Positions 1-12,777 of a stretch of DNA of 64,000 nucleotides are shown here, in pieces. Under the pieces are notes generated by a model. That model saw only the letters and a program-made list of their open reading frames with translations, searched no databases and was not told the DNA's origin. A program made the translations under genes and the position numbers. Within the stretch, counting starts at the first letter, position 1, and every line of letters starts with the position of its first letter. The stretch lies in NCBI GenBank assembly GCA_916610825.1, contig OU744452.1, forward strand, positions 19,373,830 to 19,437,829, in the 5' to 3' direction. This DNA is from Haliclystus octoradiatus (Eukaryota > Cnidaria > Staurozoa > Stauromedusae > Haliclystidae).

Positions 1-3000
1 TTTTATTTACAAAATAAATTTGAATATGTAAATGGGTTATGTACTATGTAGCCAAAATATAAAATTATCTTCTTCGATATGAAATTTGGTATCCCGAAAA
101 TGCCCTGCATAGAAAACCCGCAAGATAACATCGTTATATTAACAAATTATCCCAGTCAATTTCAGTTGAAAATCTTATCAAATGCACATTTAATCTCTAA
201 AACGTTGTTGTACGCAACGGGCAAATTTACGAAAATGGCACACGTCTTAATAGTATGCGATTTTGTCAAATGTGGTGATAAAGATAAAAAATACCCAAGG
301 TTACATATAAATCTTTAACAAACCATGCAAATCAATTTCAATTGAAGATTACACCGAAAACTACATTTAATCTTCAAAACGTTTTGTACACAAAAGGCAT
401 ATTTACAAAAATTGCACATATCTTAATTAATCAGTATGTGATTTTGTAAAATATCAATATTAGAATTTCAGATAAAAAAATACTCCAAGTCATATAAACA
501 TCTAAACCACTCAAATAAATTCAATTGTAAGATTGGATCAAAATCTTAATATTTAATCTACAGTTTACAAAAAGTTACAAAATTTACAAAATTGAACATA
601 TCTTAATTAATAAATATGTCATATTATCAAATGTTGATATTTCAGATAAAAATTACTCCATGTGATATATACATCTTTAATAAACTATGCAAATCAATTT
701 CAGTTAAATATTACACTGGAATCTTAATATAATCCGTAAAAAGTTTTTGTACACAAATGGCAAACTTCCAAAAATTGTCCAGTTGTTACATACCATGCGA
801 TTTTGTCAAATGTCGATATTTCAGATAAAAATTACTCCATGTGATATATACATCTTTAATAAACTAGGCAAATCAATTTCAGTGAAAGTTTTGATCAAAA
901 TCATCATTTAATTTTCAAAAAGTTTTTGTACACAAATGGCATATTTTCAAAAATTGTACATATGTTACGTACCATGCGATTTTGACAAATGTCGATATTT
1001 CAGATAAAAATTACTCCATGTGATATATACATCTTTAATAAACTAGGCAAATCAATTTCAGCGAAAGTTTTGATCAAAATCATCATTTAATTTTCAAAAA
1101 GTTTTTGTACACAAATGGCATATTTTCAAAAATTGTACATATGTTACGTACCATGCAATTTTGTCAAATGTCGATATTTCAGATAAAAATTACTCCATGT
1201 GATATATACATCTTTAATAAACTAGGCAAATCAATTTCAGTGAAAGTTTTGATCAAAATCATCATTTAATGTTCAAAAAGATTTTGTACACAAATGGCAT
1301 ATTTTCAAAAATTGTACATATGTTACGTACCATGCGATTTTGTCAAATGTCGATATTTCAGAAAAAAATTACTCCATGTGATATATACATCTTTAATAAA
1401 CTAGGCAAATCAATTTCAGTGAAAGTTTTGATCAAAATCACCATTTAATTTTCAAAAAGTTTTTGTACACAAATGGCATATTTTCAAAAATTGTACATAT
1501 GTTACGTACCATGTAATTTTTTCAAATGTCGATATTTCAGATAAAAATTACTCCATGTTATATATACATCTTTAATAAACTAGGCAAATCAATTTCAGCG
1601 AAAGTTTTGATCAAAATCATCATTTAATTTTCAAAAAGTTTTTGTACACAAATGGCATATTTTCAAAAATTGTACATATGTTACGTACCATGTAATTTTG
1701 TCAAATGTCGATATTTCAGATAAAAATTACTCCATGTTATATATACATCTTTAATAAACTAGGCAAATCAATTTCAGCGAAAGTTTTGATCAAAATCATC
1801 ATTTAATTTTCAAAAAGTTTTTGTACACAAATGGCATATTTTCAAAAATTGTACATATGTTACGTACCATGCAATTTTGTCAAATGTCGATATTTCAGAT
1901 AAAAATTACTCCATGTGATATATACATCTTTATTAAACTAGGCAAATCAATTTCAGTGAAAGTTTTGATCAAAATCCTCATTTAATTTTCAAAAAGTTTT
2001 TGTACACAAATGGCATATTTTCAAAAATTGTACATATGTTACGTACCATGCAATTTTGTCAAATGTCGATATTTCAGATAAAAATTACTCCATGTTATAT
2101 ATACATCTTTAATAAACTAGGCAAATCAATTTCAGTGAAAGTTTTGATCAAAACCATCATTTAATTTTCAAAAAGTTTTTGTACACAAATGGCATATTTT
2201 CAAAAATTGTACATATGTTACGTACCATGCAATTTTGTCAAATGTCGATATTTCAGATAAAAATTACTCCATGTTATATATACATCTTTAATAAACTAGG
2301 CAAATCAATTTCAGTGAAAGTTTTGATCAAAATCATCATTTAATTTTCAAAAAGTTTTTGTACACAAATGGCATATTTTCAAAAATTGTACATATGTTAC
2401 GTACCATGCAATTTTGTCAAATGTCGATATTTCAGATAAAAATTACTCCATGTGATATATACATCTTTAATAAACTAGGCAAATCAATTTCAGTGAAAGT
2501 TTTGATCAAAATCACCATTTAATTTTCAAAAAGTTTTTGTACACAAATGGCATATTTTCAAAAATTGTACATATGTTATGTACCATGCAATTTTGTCAAA
2601 TGTCGATATTTCAGATAAAAATTACTCCATGTGATATATACATCTTTAATAAACTAGGCAAATCAATTTCAGTGAAAGTTTTGATCAAAATCACCATTTA
2701 ATTTTCAAAAAGTTTTTGTACACAAATGGCATATTTTCAAAAATTGTACATATGTTACGTACCATGCAATTTTTTCAAATGTCGATATTTCAGATAAAAA
2801 TTACTCCATGTTATATATACATCTTTAATAAACTAGGCAAATCAATTTCAGCGAAAGTTTTGATCAAAATCATCATTTAATTTTCAAAAAGTTTTTGTAC
2901 ACAAATGGCATATTTTCAAAAATTGTACATATGTTATGTACCATGCAATTTTGTCAAATGTCGATATTTCAGATAAAAATTACTCCACGTGATATATACA

Positions 3001-3345
3001 TCTTTAATAAACTAGGCAAATCAATTTCAGTGAAAGTTTTGATCAAAATCATCATTTAATTTTCAAAAAGTTTTTGTACACAAATGGCATATTTTCAAAA
3101 ATTGTACATATGTTACGTACCATGCAATTTTGTCAAAATTCGATATTTCAGATAAAAATTACTCCATGTGATATATACATCTTTAATAAACTAGGCCAAT
3201 CAATTTCAGTGAAAGTTTTGATCAAAATCATCATTTAATTTTCAAAAAGCTTTTGTAAACAAATGGCATGTTTACAAAAACTGCATATGTCTGGATTGTT
3301 TGAGATTTTGTCAAATGATGGAGTTTCAGTCAAAAATAATCAGTG
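1..3345. repeat. 179-bp tandem satellite array
   Basis: A head-to-tail array with a period of 179 bp: the block around TGATATATACATCTTTAATA recurs at about 1021, 1200, 1379 and so on. About 15 well-conserved monomers cover about 640-3290. The first 600 bp hold more diverged monomers with periods near 175-185, and the array fades out by 3345. Each monomer carries the palindrome TTTTGATCAAAA and the near-palindrome GTACATATGTTACGTAC. It is very AT-rich and has no coding potential. The array runs off the left edge of the window, so its full length is unknown. Confidence 0.95.
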
Positions 3346-5894
3346 TCAGGACCATAATTAGTGTTTTATAGAAACTGCAGAAACAAAATGTCAGTTAAAA
3401 CTTTTGTCAAATGCAGGTATCTAGTATCTACTACATCATCTTTCTGCACAATTGCAGTAATTACGTATTACGTTAATGATAGCCTAGATATATATCATCC
3501 TAATATATTTTAAAAATTACTGAAATTGATTTTTGTTGAATACCATATTTGACGTCGATATCAATTTTAATAAATATCCAAATTCATGATCTCAACCATA
3601 TATAAGTGATAGATCTTTGTACTTCCACGATATTAGCTATTGGTTGACAGTTATATGTAAGTGAACTGTAGTAGCAACTATAGTATATTTGTAAATGAAC
3701 TGCAGTAGACTAGTAGCAACCATGGTATATTTTATAAAATCCCACTCTAGTATTGGTTTATTACTTCGATTTTCTGATCTTGTAAATGCCATTTGAAGTA
3801 ATAGACTACAGGTGATAGAATACATTTATAATAAATGTTAATATTGATAGCATTAATAGGTAAAAGCAATCCAATGTTGGTCAACCAAGGCTCTACAAAG
3901 ACAAATATTAGAACATTGATTATTAACTTGATAAACATTATTGCAACTAGCTGAGCTGATGATTTAAGAAAAATTGCTACTGAAAGTGAATAACATCAGT
4001 AGTGCTAGGCATCCTGCAGAGTACTATGTCTATATGAATATGTCCTACATTGTACATTGGTTAAAAACAAGGAAGAAGTGTTCATAGCACGTTCACAATC
4101 AATTTTCTTGTTTGAGTAACATAAATAACAAGTTATTCAAAATTTGAAGGTCCTCTGACATCGGGAAAGGGCGTCTAACGACTTTCTAAAGCAATCTGTT
4201 TGAAATGATTCAAATTAATTTATTCAATTCCAATAATTATTTTCGTAACAGCCACCCTAAAATTAGAAACTAATCAAAGTCAGCGAACAAATAACTGCCA
4301 AGTCAAAGTTCAGAATCTTCATTGATTGATAATTGATGTCCTGAAAACAATTAATTGTTTACGCATATGTTTTGAATGTGTAAACTCTTTTTTTAAAAAA
4401 ACATTCAACAAATAAGTGAAAACATATACTTGGCATACTTTCTAAAGGTTGATTAGAATATTTTTTATCAGATGTACGTAAATATTGTGGTGACCTCAGT
4501 ATTGTGACAAACTTTCTATTGTAATATTGCACTTGCACATGTCATGTAGCTGTTAACTTGAATGTAGTACTTTGTAATCACTCTCTTTTCTGATGGTTTG
4601 AGGCCATACTTTGAATCACGCTTAAAAGTAATGATTGAAAGGTTAGCCTATAGCTAATTGACATACACATACCTCATTTGCTTTTCTTGGTTTGATGACA
4701 ATTGATTTGCATAGTAAGTTAGTTGGCAGCCTGGATTTTCTTTATATATTCATATTATAAGATCAACTCTCAAAAACACTTACAACAACGTTAACTATCT
4801 GCTTATTCCATGAATAGATTGGTAGGCGGAGCCACGCACTCTGGCGCTAAGCTATTTCAAACTAAATTCATCGAAATAGGTGTATGCCAAGGCCATTGCC
4901 TTCGGATTGGTTTGTTAATTTACCAACGTTTGAAAGGACAGAAAGGTGACACTCATAAATCGAATAAAATAAAATAGTTCAAAACCAGTAAAAATATAGA
5001 ACAGCAAAAATAAAGGTTATCTTTGTAAACCACAACTATACCAATATAACCGTCCAAACTTGTCAAATTGTCTTGACAAATTATACAAATTATGCATCGA
5101 ACTTCGAAGGAATAAAACTAAAATGGACGCCAAGATCGAGAATCTGAGAATAGCCTCTATCGTGAATTCTATTTCGTGAAATTGAGATTTGCAAAACATA
5201 TTGTTGACGCCGCGTAAAAAAATTACAGAAAAATGACCTCTACTCTCGTTAAAATTATTACATTTTTGCAGCAGCGTTGCAACTACGGTCAAAGTAACGT
5301 CGGAAGATCTACCTATTTCCCAACTTCTGAGCAACGTTGAGAAAAGGTAGCATATGGTAGCTAAGACGTTGCACAACTTCAACGTTGCGTTGTTCAACCG
5401 TTGTTGCTAGCTAGTGTGTTTGCTGGGACTATAAGGACAAATCCTATTCACTATATCCACTATTCACGATATTCTTATATCACATTCATATGTATAAATA
5501 AACATGTTTTATCATTTTAATTTACAGTTTTGATAAAATCGTATCTTCTTGAAAAAATATTTTGGTAAATCCTGCCTTGCACAGTTGATTATACGTAGAC
5601 TAATATCCAGCGTTTTAACTCGAAACTTTTAACCAATGATAATATTTCTTTTCGCGTATGAAGAAGTGTAATACATAAAGTTTATTGACAAAAAATAAAA
5701 TTATTATAAATATATCGTATCAGGGTATTATATTATGTATGATGACCGCAATGATAACTTTGATAATGACGTCTTTGTCTGAGTCTACAAATAGACCACA
5801 AAATCCTCGGTTCCATGTTGATCCTTGAGCCAATCAACTGTTCGCTGATAATTTGACATGTGTGAGTGCATGTCAAATCTTTTTCGGCGGCAAA
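3346..5894. other. Intergenic, no gene recognised
   Basis: AT-rich sequence with stops in all frames. A patch at about 5260-5400 is rich in CAACGTTG-like words, which suggests transposon-derived sequence, but I could not find paired ends. Confidence 0.5.
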
Positions 5895-6125
5895 ATGTTT
5901 ACCTTACATAAACCAACCGTCAACGGCAAAGGAAAATTGTCTTTTTATTGGCTTACCATATTAATGTTTCTTGGGAGTATGGTTATTATGTTTTACTGTG
6001 ACTATACTGGCAGCAATGAAGAAGTCTTGATGTCCTCTTACAGCTCTCCATGCGATTCTAATTTGTGTCAATATGTTTGGTTAAAATCTCAAAGATGCAG
6101 AGATTGTTGGCTTCGGCCTATATAG
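5895..6125 (+). CDS. Hypothetical small type II membrane protein
   Basis: An ORF of 76 aa from the ATG at 5895. It has a short basic N-terminus (about residues 1-15, ending NGKGK), one hydrophobic segment (about residues 17-35, LSFYWLTILMFLGSMVIMFY) and a Cys-bearing tail with CDSNLC and CRDC. That layout fits a type II single-pass membrane protein or an uncleaved signal anchor. A consensus donor (GCAAG|GTAAGT) follows 47 bp after the stop at 6172/6173. The exon could therefore splice on to the exon-like units from 7041, although the stop would then leave those in the 3' UTR. No family recognised. It may be a chance ORF. Confidence 0.3.
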   Translation: MFTLHKPTVNGKGKLSFYWLTILMFLGSMVIMFYCDYTGSNEEVLMSSYSSPCDSNLCQYVWLKSQRCRDCWLRPI

Positions 6126-6172
6126 CCTAATTTGCAAGGATATAACCTTCTAGCCGGCATAACAGGAAGCAA

Positions 6173-7040
6173 GGTAAGTTGCTAATTTCAAAAAATGGAC
6201 CATTGACTCTGCTGTTTCCTTGTTTAAACATCTCAATAACATCGTTTAGCTATTGTCGTTAGAAATTGCGATTCGCATGGGCATGCATATAGGCATGCAA
6301 TGGTGATGGATGGTCATGTTCCTGGATCACGTTAGTAACAATTCTGTTTGTCAATTTAATAGTATTTAAAAGAATTTAAAATGAAAGTGCTAGAGGTTGA
6401 AAACACTTTATATGAGAGATTCATGACGTTAGATGCCACACCAAACCGTGCTCTAAAACTTCTAGAAAAATCGAACAAACTCTGCTTTGGCTTTGAGTTT
6501 TGACTTTCGGTATTCGACAAAAATCAGAATTGGTAGGCATAAAGCATCAGTTACAGGATAGGATAATTATCCCACACCATTACAAACCACGAAAGTAATG
6601 ATGTTTTGAAAATTTGTTAGGCCTACATAAATATTCTCTGAACTTCAAGAGCGCCAAATGGCCAAATGAATGTCACAACATTCAAGTATTAAAAACGTCA
6701 GTTTGCGTTTCTGTCTTATATTTATTCCAAACAGTTTATCAAATCTACAATGATATGTATTCTTTTACGAACTATTTAGTATTTACGATTTAAATCAAAT
6801 GGATCGACGTTTACTATCTACATACCCATGCGCAGAGGACGCACGCACAGAACATTATCTTTTGAAAACAGGCTTCCAGCAACCGGAACTATATCCACAG
6901 CGTTTATTATAACTTTGTTTCATGATAACATCAGTAAATGTGTTGCCTGTTTGCTCGTTTCTACTTCTTCATCTCAATATTTAAGTAATTGTTGCATTTA
7001 GTTGTTGGTAGACTGCAGCACAGATTACTGTCATTTTCAG
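6173..7040. other. No gene recognised; possible intron
   Basis: Begins with a consensus donor (GTAAGT at 6173) and ends with a pyrimidine-rich acceptor (TCATTTTCAG at 7031-7040), so it could be an intron. No coding or repeat structure seen inside. Confidence 0.35.
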
Positions 7041-8238
7041 TTCCATATAATAGGCTACCATCCTGTTATATGTTATATCAATATACAATCTATATGGAAA
7101 CGCCTTCCTATATATTACGCAAGAGGCTGACATTTACACATAATAAACTTGAGGTATGTATCTATGCTCTTGATGGGCTGCAGTACCCATTTACTATTAT
7201 TTTCAATGATTTTAATACTATCCTGTTCATATTTTTCTTTTTAGGTGTTTGATGTTTTCATATCTGCTACAATATGCTACCTTTATGGAAACACCTTGGC
7301 ATATATTACGCAGGAGAGTGACATTTACACATGAATGAACTTGAAGTATTTATCTATGCTCTTGATGACGGCAGGACGTCTGAAGATTTTAACAATTATT
7401 TTTAGTCGAGATAATATAATACCATCCTGTTCATATTTTTCTTCTTAGTCATTTGACTTTCAATCTTGGCTACATTAAAGAAGTTGACATTCACACATAA
7501 TGAACTTGAGGTATGTATCTATGCTCTTGATGGGCTGCAGTACCCTTTTACTATTATTCTCAATGATTTTGATACTATCCTGTTCATATTTTTCTTTTTA
7601 GCTGTTTGATGTTTCCATATCTGCTACAATATGCAGTCTTTACGGAAACACCTTGACATATATTACACAGGAGAGTGACATTTACACATAATTAACTTGA
7701 GGTATTTATCTAGATGTTCTTGATGACGGCAGTGCGTCTAAAGATTTTAACAATTATTTTCAGTTGAGATAATATAATACCATCCTGTTCATATTTTTCT
7801 TCTTAGTCATTTGACTTTCAATCTTAGCTATATTAAAGAAGTTGACATTCACACATAATGAACTTGAGGTATGTATCTATGCTCTTGATGGGATGCAGTA
7901 CCCTTTTACTATTATTTTCAATGATTCTAATACTTTCCTGTTCATATTTTTCTTTTTAGCTGTTTGACGTTTTCATATCTGCTACATTAGGCAACAATGC
8001 AATATTCAAATAATTGCGTAAACACATTGATGTGTATATTAAATCAAGAGGCTGACATGTACACTGTATGATGAACAAAAGGTATGTCCTTAAATGCCCT
8101 TTGCGGACTGCAGGACACATACGTATTATTTTTTGTCAATATAACACTATCCTGTCTGTTCATCTTTTATTTTTAGCCATTCGAGGTTTGATATTTGAAA
8201 CATTATAGAGATTGGCATGTACACATCATGGACATAAG
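7041..8238 (+). repeat. Tandem array of seven exon-like units
   Basis: Seven related segments lie at 7041-7153, 7245-7345, 7449-7510, 7602-7701, 7807-7868, 7960-8081 and 8177-8238. Each is preceded by a pyrimidine tract plus AG (typically TTCTTTTTAG) and followed by a GTATGT/GTATTT donor. Longer units (about 100-120 bp) alternate with 62-bp units. The longer ones encode similar stretches such as ISATICxLYGNTLxYITQ and then hit a stop in TACACATAA or TACACATGA. The spacers are also repeated (TATCCTGTTCATATTTTTCT). The array therefore arose by tandem duplication of exon-intron pairs. Whether it is transcribed or spliced is unknown. The shared stops argue against a simple coding gene. Confidence 0.7.
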
Positions 8239-9930
8239 GTATTTAGTTTTGTTATTATATGATGTTGTTTCAAGTTTAACTCAAGTCTATCCGAACATGA
8301 TCATACCTCGATTTGAACCCTATCAATTTTTTCAAAAAGATAGTTCACTTCCTAAAAATAACAAAAAGATCTGCAGTACGAATACCTTGAGCATATGTGG
8401 AAGCCTACTTGATAGGCTATAGTTAGAAATGATTTAAATTTTCGCTTGAGCACGAAGTTCGAAAAAATAATCAACCTTCTTAAATCCTAGAACATGTGTT
8501 CTTCTGAGTTTTTCTAGCCTACCAGGATTCCTGCTGTTGTCAGACTTGCTCAAGCATGGCTTATATACAAATCCAATGTTACATCATCATCAACATCATC
8601 ATTTATTCAGAATCCTGATAATTTCTATAGTAACTTTTTTTCACAGGACTGATTTAAGTAACGATTAACTAAGGAATACACACATACAATAATTGATCAA
8701 TTACAATAATACATACATATATATACACAGATGTTATATTGATATATGTGCAAAGGTTGGCAGAAGATTTTCAAATTATTCTGATTCGTAAACCTGGAAT
8801 ACTATAAAGTAAAGTATTTATAACATGCTTGGTAAATATCAAGGATGATACTACAAAATATTGTGGATTTTTGTTTTAGTTCAAATGATTAAGAAAATGA
8901 AGATGCAAGATCATTACATCTTATCCTCTCACTAGAACAATGTCCTTTTCGTTTTCATCAAACATCAATCATTATTGTTATAGCCTTTAAGTATGTAAAT
9001 TCTGAATCTGGAGCTGGTATTCAGTGCTTTACTGTATGTTTAATTTCATAATGATATTTTAGTTGCCGTATATTTGATGTATTCTCGTTAAGGAAATTAA
9101 TAAATCTCATTATCATATCGCTTGCATATATTTTTGTTAATTTATCTTTCTTATTCATATTGTCTGTTTTCTCATTGCATGGAGCATTTGAACTTCAACT
9201 TCTGAAATGCATTGAAATATGCTTGACATATGCACGTCATTATCTAATCGTATTCCTGTCGCAGTCATTCCAAACTAGTCTTATTTCCGTCGTAAACTGA
9301 TCCAAGTCTCATCTAAAAATGTCGACTTTATGACGTTAATATGGTGTACACGGCATCACGTCTTTTCGGATCAGATAAATTCACGACAATAGGACGAGTT
9401 GACTGACGAGATAACGACGTCTTGAAGACGGGTTTTGGTTTACTGGGTAATAATTTAGCTAATGCATCATCGTGAGATAGTAGGAAAATTCCTTTGTCAT
9501 TGAAAATTAAGTAACGTGAAGCTGAAAAGTAGAATAATTTCGCTCATATGACCAAAATCATTGATACCGTTTTGTGTAGCATTTATAAATTCAAAGTTAC
9601 CATGTGTAGTATTAGCAAAATACAAAGTCTAGCATTTCACAATTCACTAGGCACAGAACCTAGGGAGAGAAATATGGTATTGGATAGTTGGGGCATGAGC
9701 AGATTTTTGTTGTTAAGTATCTAGGTTGTTTTGACTGTGTTCATATCAAACAAGTCAAACTAACAAAGCTCATTTTGAATACGATAATAGTTAGTTACTG
9801 ATATTGTCGATGATACAGCCACTTAAGCAAGAAAGCAAACAAACGAAATTTCTATTCAAGTGGAACTAGTGGGGGGAAATAATATAACGACATTTTACAC
9901 ATATCCAACATACAATTTTTGCTATTAAAC
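8239..9930. other. Intergenic, no gene recognised
   Basis: AT-rich with short ORFs only. A small (ATC)n run occurs near 8586-8602. Nothing else stands out. Confidence 0.5.
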
Positions 9931-10054
9931 AATTAGTAAAGACTTTTCGTGGACTATGCTCTCATAGCAGAGTAATTTTCTGATGCCTTTCTCATATTCT
10001 CTTGGAGTGAAGTGGTGCCAAGAGAGCATAGTCCACGGAAAGTCTTTACTAATT
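9931..10054. repeat. Inverted repeat / foldback, 33-bp arms
   Basis: The left arm 9931-9963 and right arm 10022-10054 are reverse complements with one mismatch and a 58-bp spacer. The arms start AATTAGTAAAGAC and end GACTATGCTCTC. The element is short and non-coding, consistent with a foldback/MITE-like element. No clear target-site duplication was found. Confidence 0.8.
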
Positions 10055-10396
10055 GATTTAGAACAGAACTAGTCATATTTGGGGCTATTTAGCACTTATT
10101 TGTAAACCTTTACTATTAATGACTATTACCGATCAAACCCTAAATTCTCCTTTTTCGTGACGTCACCGGAAATGAAATAAAGTGATAGCAGCCTTGGAAC
10201 TCAGCCTTGGCCGTTTTGAGAATATAGATAAAATTTGAACTGGCGGCGATAACGAAACGATCAAGCATGTAATTAGGAACAACAATTTGATTTAATATAA
10301 CATAATTTTATAAAGTCATGGGTTAAAAGTATTTGATCTGAACATTTATTAAACAATATATAACTGGTGATTGAAGAAATACGGAGACAATTTTAT
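10055..10396. other. Intergenic, nothing recognised
   Basis: AT-rich sequence without ORF or repeat structure that I could support. Confidence 0.4.
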
Positions 10397-11705
10397 TTAT
10401 GAGCTGTTTGAGATAGTAACAGAACTGGCTCTATTTAAATCAGTGTCATTTGATGAAGAAACAACAGGCGTGTTATTTGATGGTATTTCAATTTCTTGTA
10501 ACGTATTATGCTGTACATCGCTACAAGATTTCAATTGAGCGGCAGATGGTCTGTTGTTATAATTTGCGATGGATTGTTCGCTCCTGTGGCCTGATATTGC
10601 CATAATATGGCGATTTCTAAAGCCAGCATCAGACCACAATGTTATCGTTGTTGCTCTAACGCAATAATTAGTGTAAACCCTAGACAAGCATGCATCTTTA
10701 CTATGCTCCTTCATCATCTCTGCTAATTTGTGGACTCCGACTGGCCTATTTTCGTACCAGATTGGACTCTCTGGGATCCATGCACGTTTTGGGTACTGAA
10801 AAAGTCTATCAAATTGTGGATTAAATTTTTGTTAAATAAAGTTGCCATGCAGTGTACCCATCACAGTAACTGCTCCCTTTGTACATGCTGCCTAGTTTCT
10901 CAAGTGATTCAATATCATTGATGCATCCTTGCTGATTTTTCGTGCCTTCTGTGTGAGACATGGTGACATGCTGGCGTCCGTCGTCGTCAACAGCAAAAAC
11001 AAAACTGTTTTTGTCAATATAGTTTGTCCTTCTCGACCTCTGCGACACCAAAACAGTAATGAATTGAGCCACACATTTCTCACAGAGACACTGGATTGTG
11101 CAAGGATAATGCACCAGACGTTCGTAGTTTGGTAAGATCGGCTGCTGGATCTGTTCTTTGTGTTTCACATTTTCCTTCCCTTGTAATTTCAAAGACTTTA
11201 ATTTAGCCTGCAAAACTTTATTAGAGTTGGCAAATTTTGGATCGCTGGTGAGTTTTAAAAATCTCTTTATTGGTGGGTTATTCAAGTATCGTTCAATCCC
11301 ATATCGTAGACCCATTATCGTCGATCTGCTGTACTTTTATTCTTTGCCTGCGTACAAAATACGGCAAGGGGTTTATCCATAATTTCTATAGACATGTCTT
11401 CCAATGGAGTCACCACGTTTCTGACAGACGCCCAATCTGTGAAATAGAAATATGAATAATATAAATTAGTAATGATTATCAACAATTCATGTTCATGATG
11501 AATTTTATTTAAATTTATTGATCAATTGAAATAATATTATAGGAAAATGTAGTTTACCACGGTAAATTTGCATTGAATATTCCGTTGCTTTCTTTGTACT
11601 TTTATCCTAAACAGATTTTAATAATTCTTCAATATATTCATCTGTTGTCTTAGAAAATCGTTTATTCAGACTCAAACCAAAATTAAATGTTTGTTGATTA
11701 GCCAT
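10397..11705 (-). pseudogene. Crypton/DUF3504-type tyrosine recombinase pseudogene
   Basis: Exon 1 (11705-11558) starts ATGGCTAATCAA. It resembles the N-terminus of the metazoan Crypton-derived family (KIAA1958/QRICH1/ZMYM-like, DUF3504): RFSKTTDEYIEELL, a stop, then DKSTKKATEYSMQIYR. A 121-bp intron follows (GTAAAC..TTTCACAG), and exon 2 from 11436 reads DWASVRNVV. Downstream are GLRYGIERYLNNPP, KGKENVKHK-like sequence, RRGREGQ (catalytic Arg region), YTNYCVRATT and SGHRSEQSIANY (the HxxR and H..Y parts of a tyrosine-recombinase site; the first His is Tyr here). At least one stop and several frameshifts (near 11352, around the RRGREGQ segment, near 10826) break the frame, so it is not functional as it stands. 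It could be a dead Crypton transposon or a dead host gene of that family. Confidence 0.8.
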
Positions 11706-12741
11706 TTTGGAAAAATTTAAAGACTGTGCTTTTTTCTTATCGCATTGTTATGGTGATTTGGCGTCACTGCTCTTAACCAATCAAATTGCATGGATCACAA
11801 TTGTTCTGTTCTAAAGCAATTTAAAATTAAGCACGTACATAGTTTCACCATATTACTACCTCATCCATCAACTAGATCCGATTATTTCCAGGGTCCACTG
11901 ACGAAACAAATAATTAACGAATTCACTCGATTAATGTTTACACTCGATTCTCGTCTTTTTTCAAGCTACGCAATTAGCTCGCATCTATAGTGATACTTTA
12001 AATAAATCTTTCTGCAAAAGATAACCCAATTTAGCGTCAAACATTATTTCATATCTGAAAACACTTCTCTTGAGCAAGCAAATCACTACCTTCTACAACT
12101 AAAATATAAAATCATGAATAACTTATATAGCTTGGCATGTTTCATAGCCTATAGTAATTTACTTTGCCCATAGGTGTTTAGCTCTCCACAGATTTTCCCA
12201 TAAGAGATACCACACGTTGCTGATCAATATTTGAAGACCTATTGTTAAATATTGGTATCGTTATGGATCTAAGTCATTCACTTATTACTAACATTTCTTC
12301 TTTACCTAATTATAAATAGAGGAATAGATTTTACCACTTGTATTTAGCCATTGAATTATTCAGTGGCACACACAAGTTGATGTACATCCCTGTGTGCTTA
12401 TTTTATATTTGAAAAATAAATACATACCTACAAGTTCACTTTGTTGGAGTAATAGCACCGGGTATAGTACTGATTAAATTATTGCTTGAATAGATTATTT
12501 GAGCAGAAAGAAATATTTAATCGGTTCCCAGTGAGCTGTTTGATTTTACAGAAGCAGGACTTTTCTTTGTTACAGGTGAGACATTGTATTCAGTTCGATC
12601 TGTTGTTGTGAGATATCACGTATTCAGAAAAATGGAGTTGGTACAGAGAGAACGCTATCAGTTGCTAAGCATTCAATTTGTTTGACTTGTTAATGATTTT
12701 GTATCTCAAACACTTTCTGCATGATAATAAAAGGCTTAGCT
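11706..12741. other. Upstream region of gene D
   Basis: No coding exon recognised. AT-rich sequence between the Crypton pseudogene and gene D, presumably including the promoter; I could not identify core promoter elements with confidence. Confidence 0.4.
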
Positions 12742-12760
12742 TTCTGTCTACCCTTTGCAG
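12742..12760 (+). promoter_or_regulatory. Splice acceptor just upstream of gene D start
   Basis: A pyrimidine-rich tract ending CTACCCTTTGCAG lies 17 bp before the ATG at 12778. It would accept either a 5'-UTR intron or a trans-spliced leader. Splicing here would remove the earlier in-frame ATG at 12721, which is why I start gene D at 12778. Confidence 0.5.
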
Positions 12761-12777
12761 TTATACATACAGAGAAA

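Noticed and set aside
79-318. 79-codon ORF at the left edge
   Set aside because: Lies inside the AT-rich satellite; a frame in repeat DNA with no family features.
1-3345. Regular repeats suggestive of a CRISPR array
   Set aside because: Monomers are contiguous 179-bp units without unique spacers, in a eukaryotic genome; it is a satellite.
5017-5397. 126-codon minus-strand ORF
   Set aside because: No signal peptide, domain or splice context recognised; the region is rich in CAACGTTG repeats. Probably transposon-derived chance frame.
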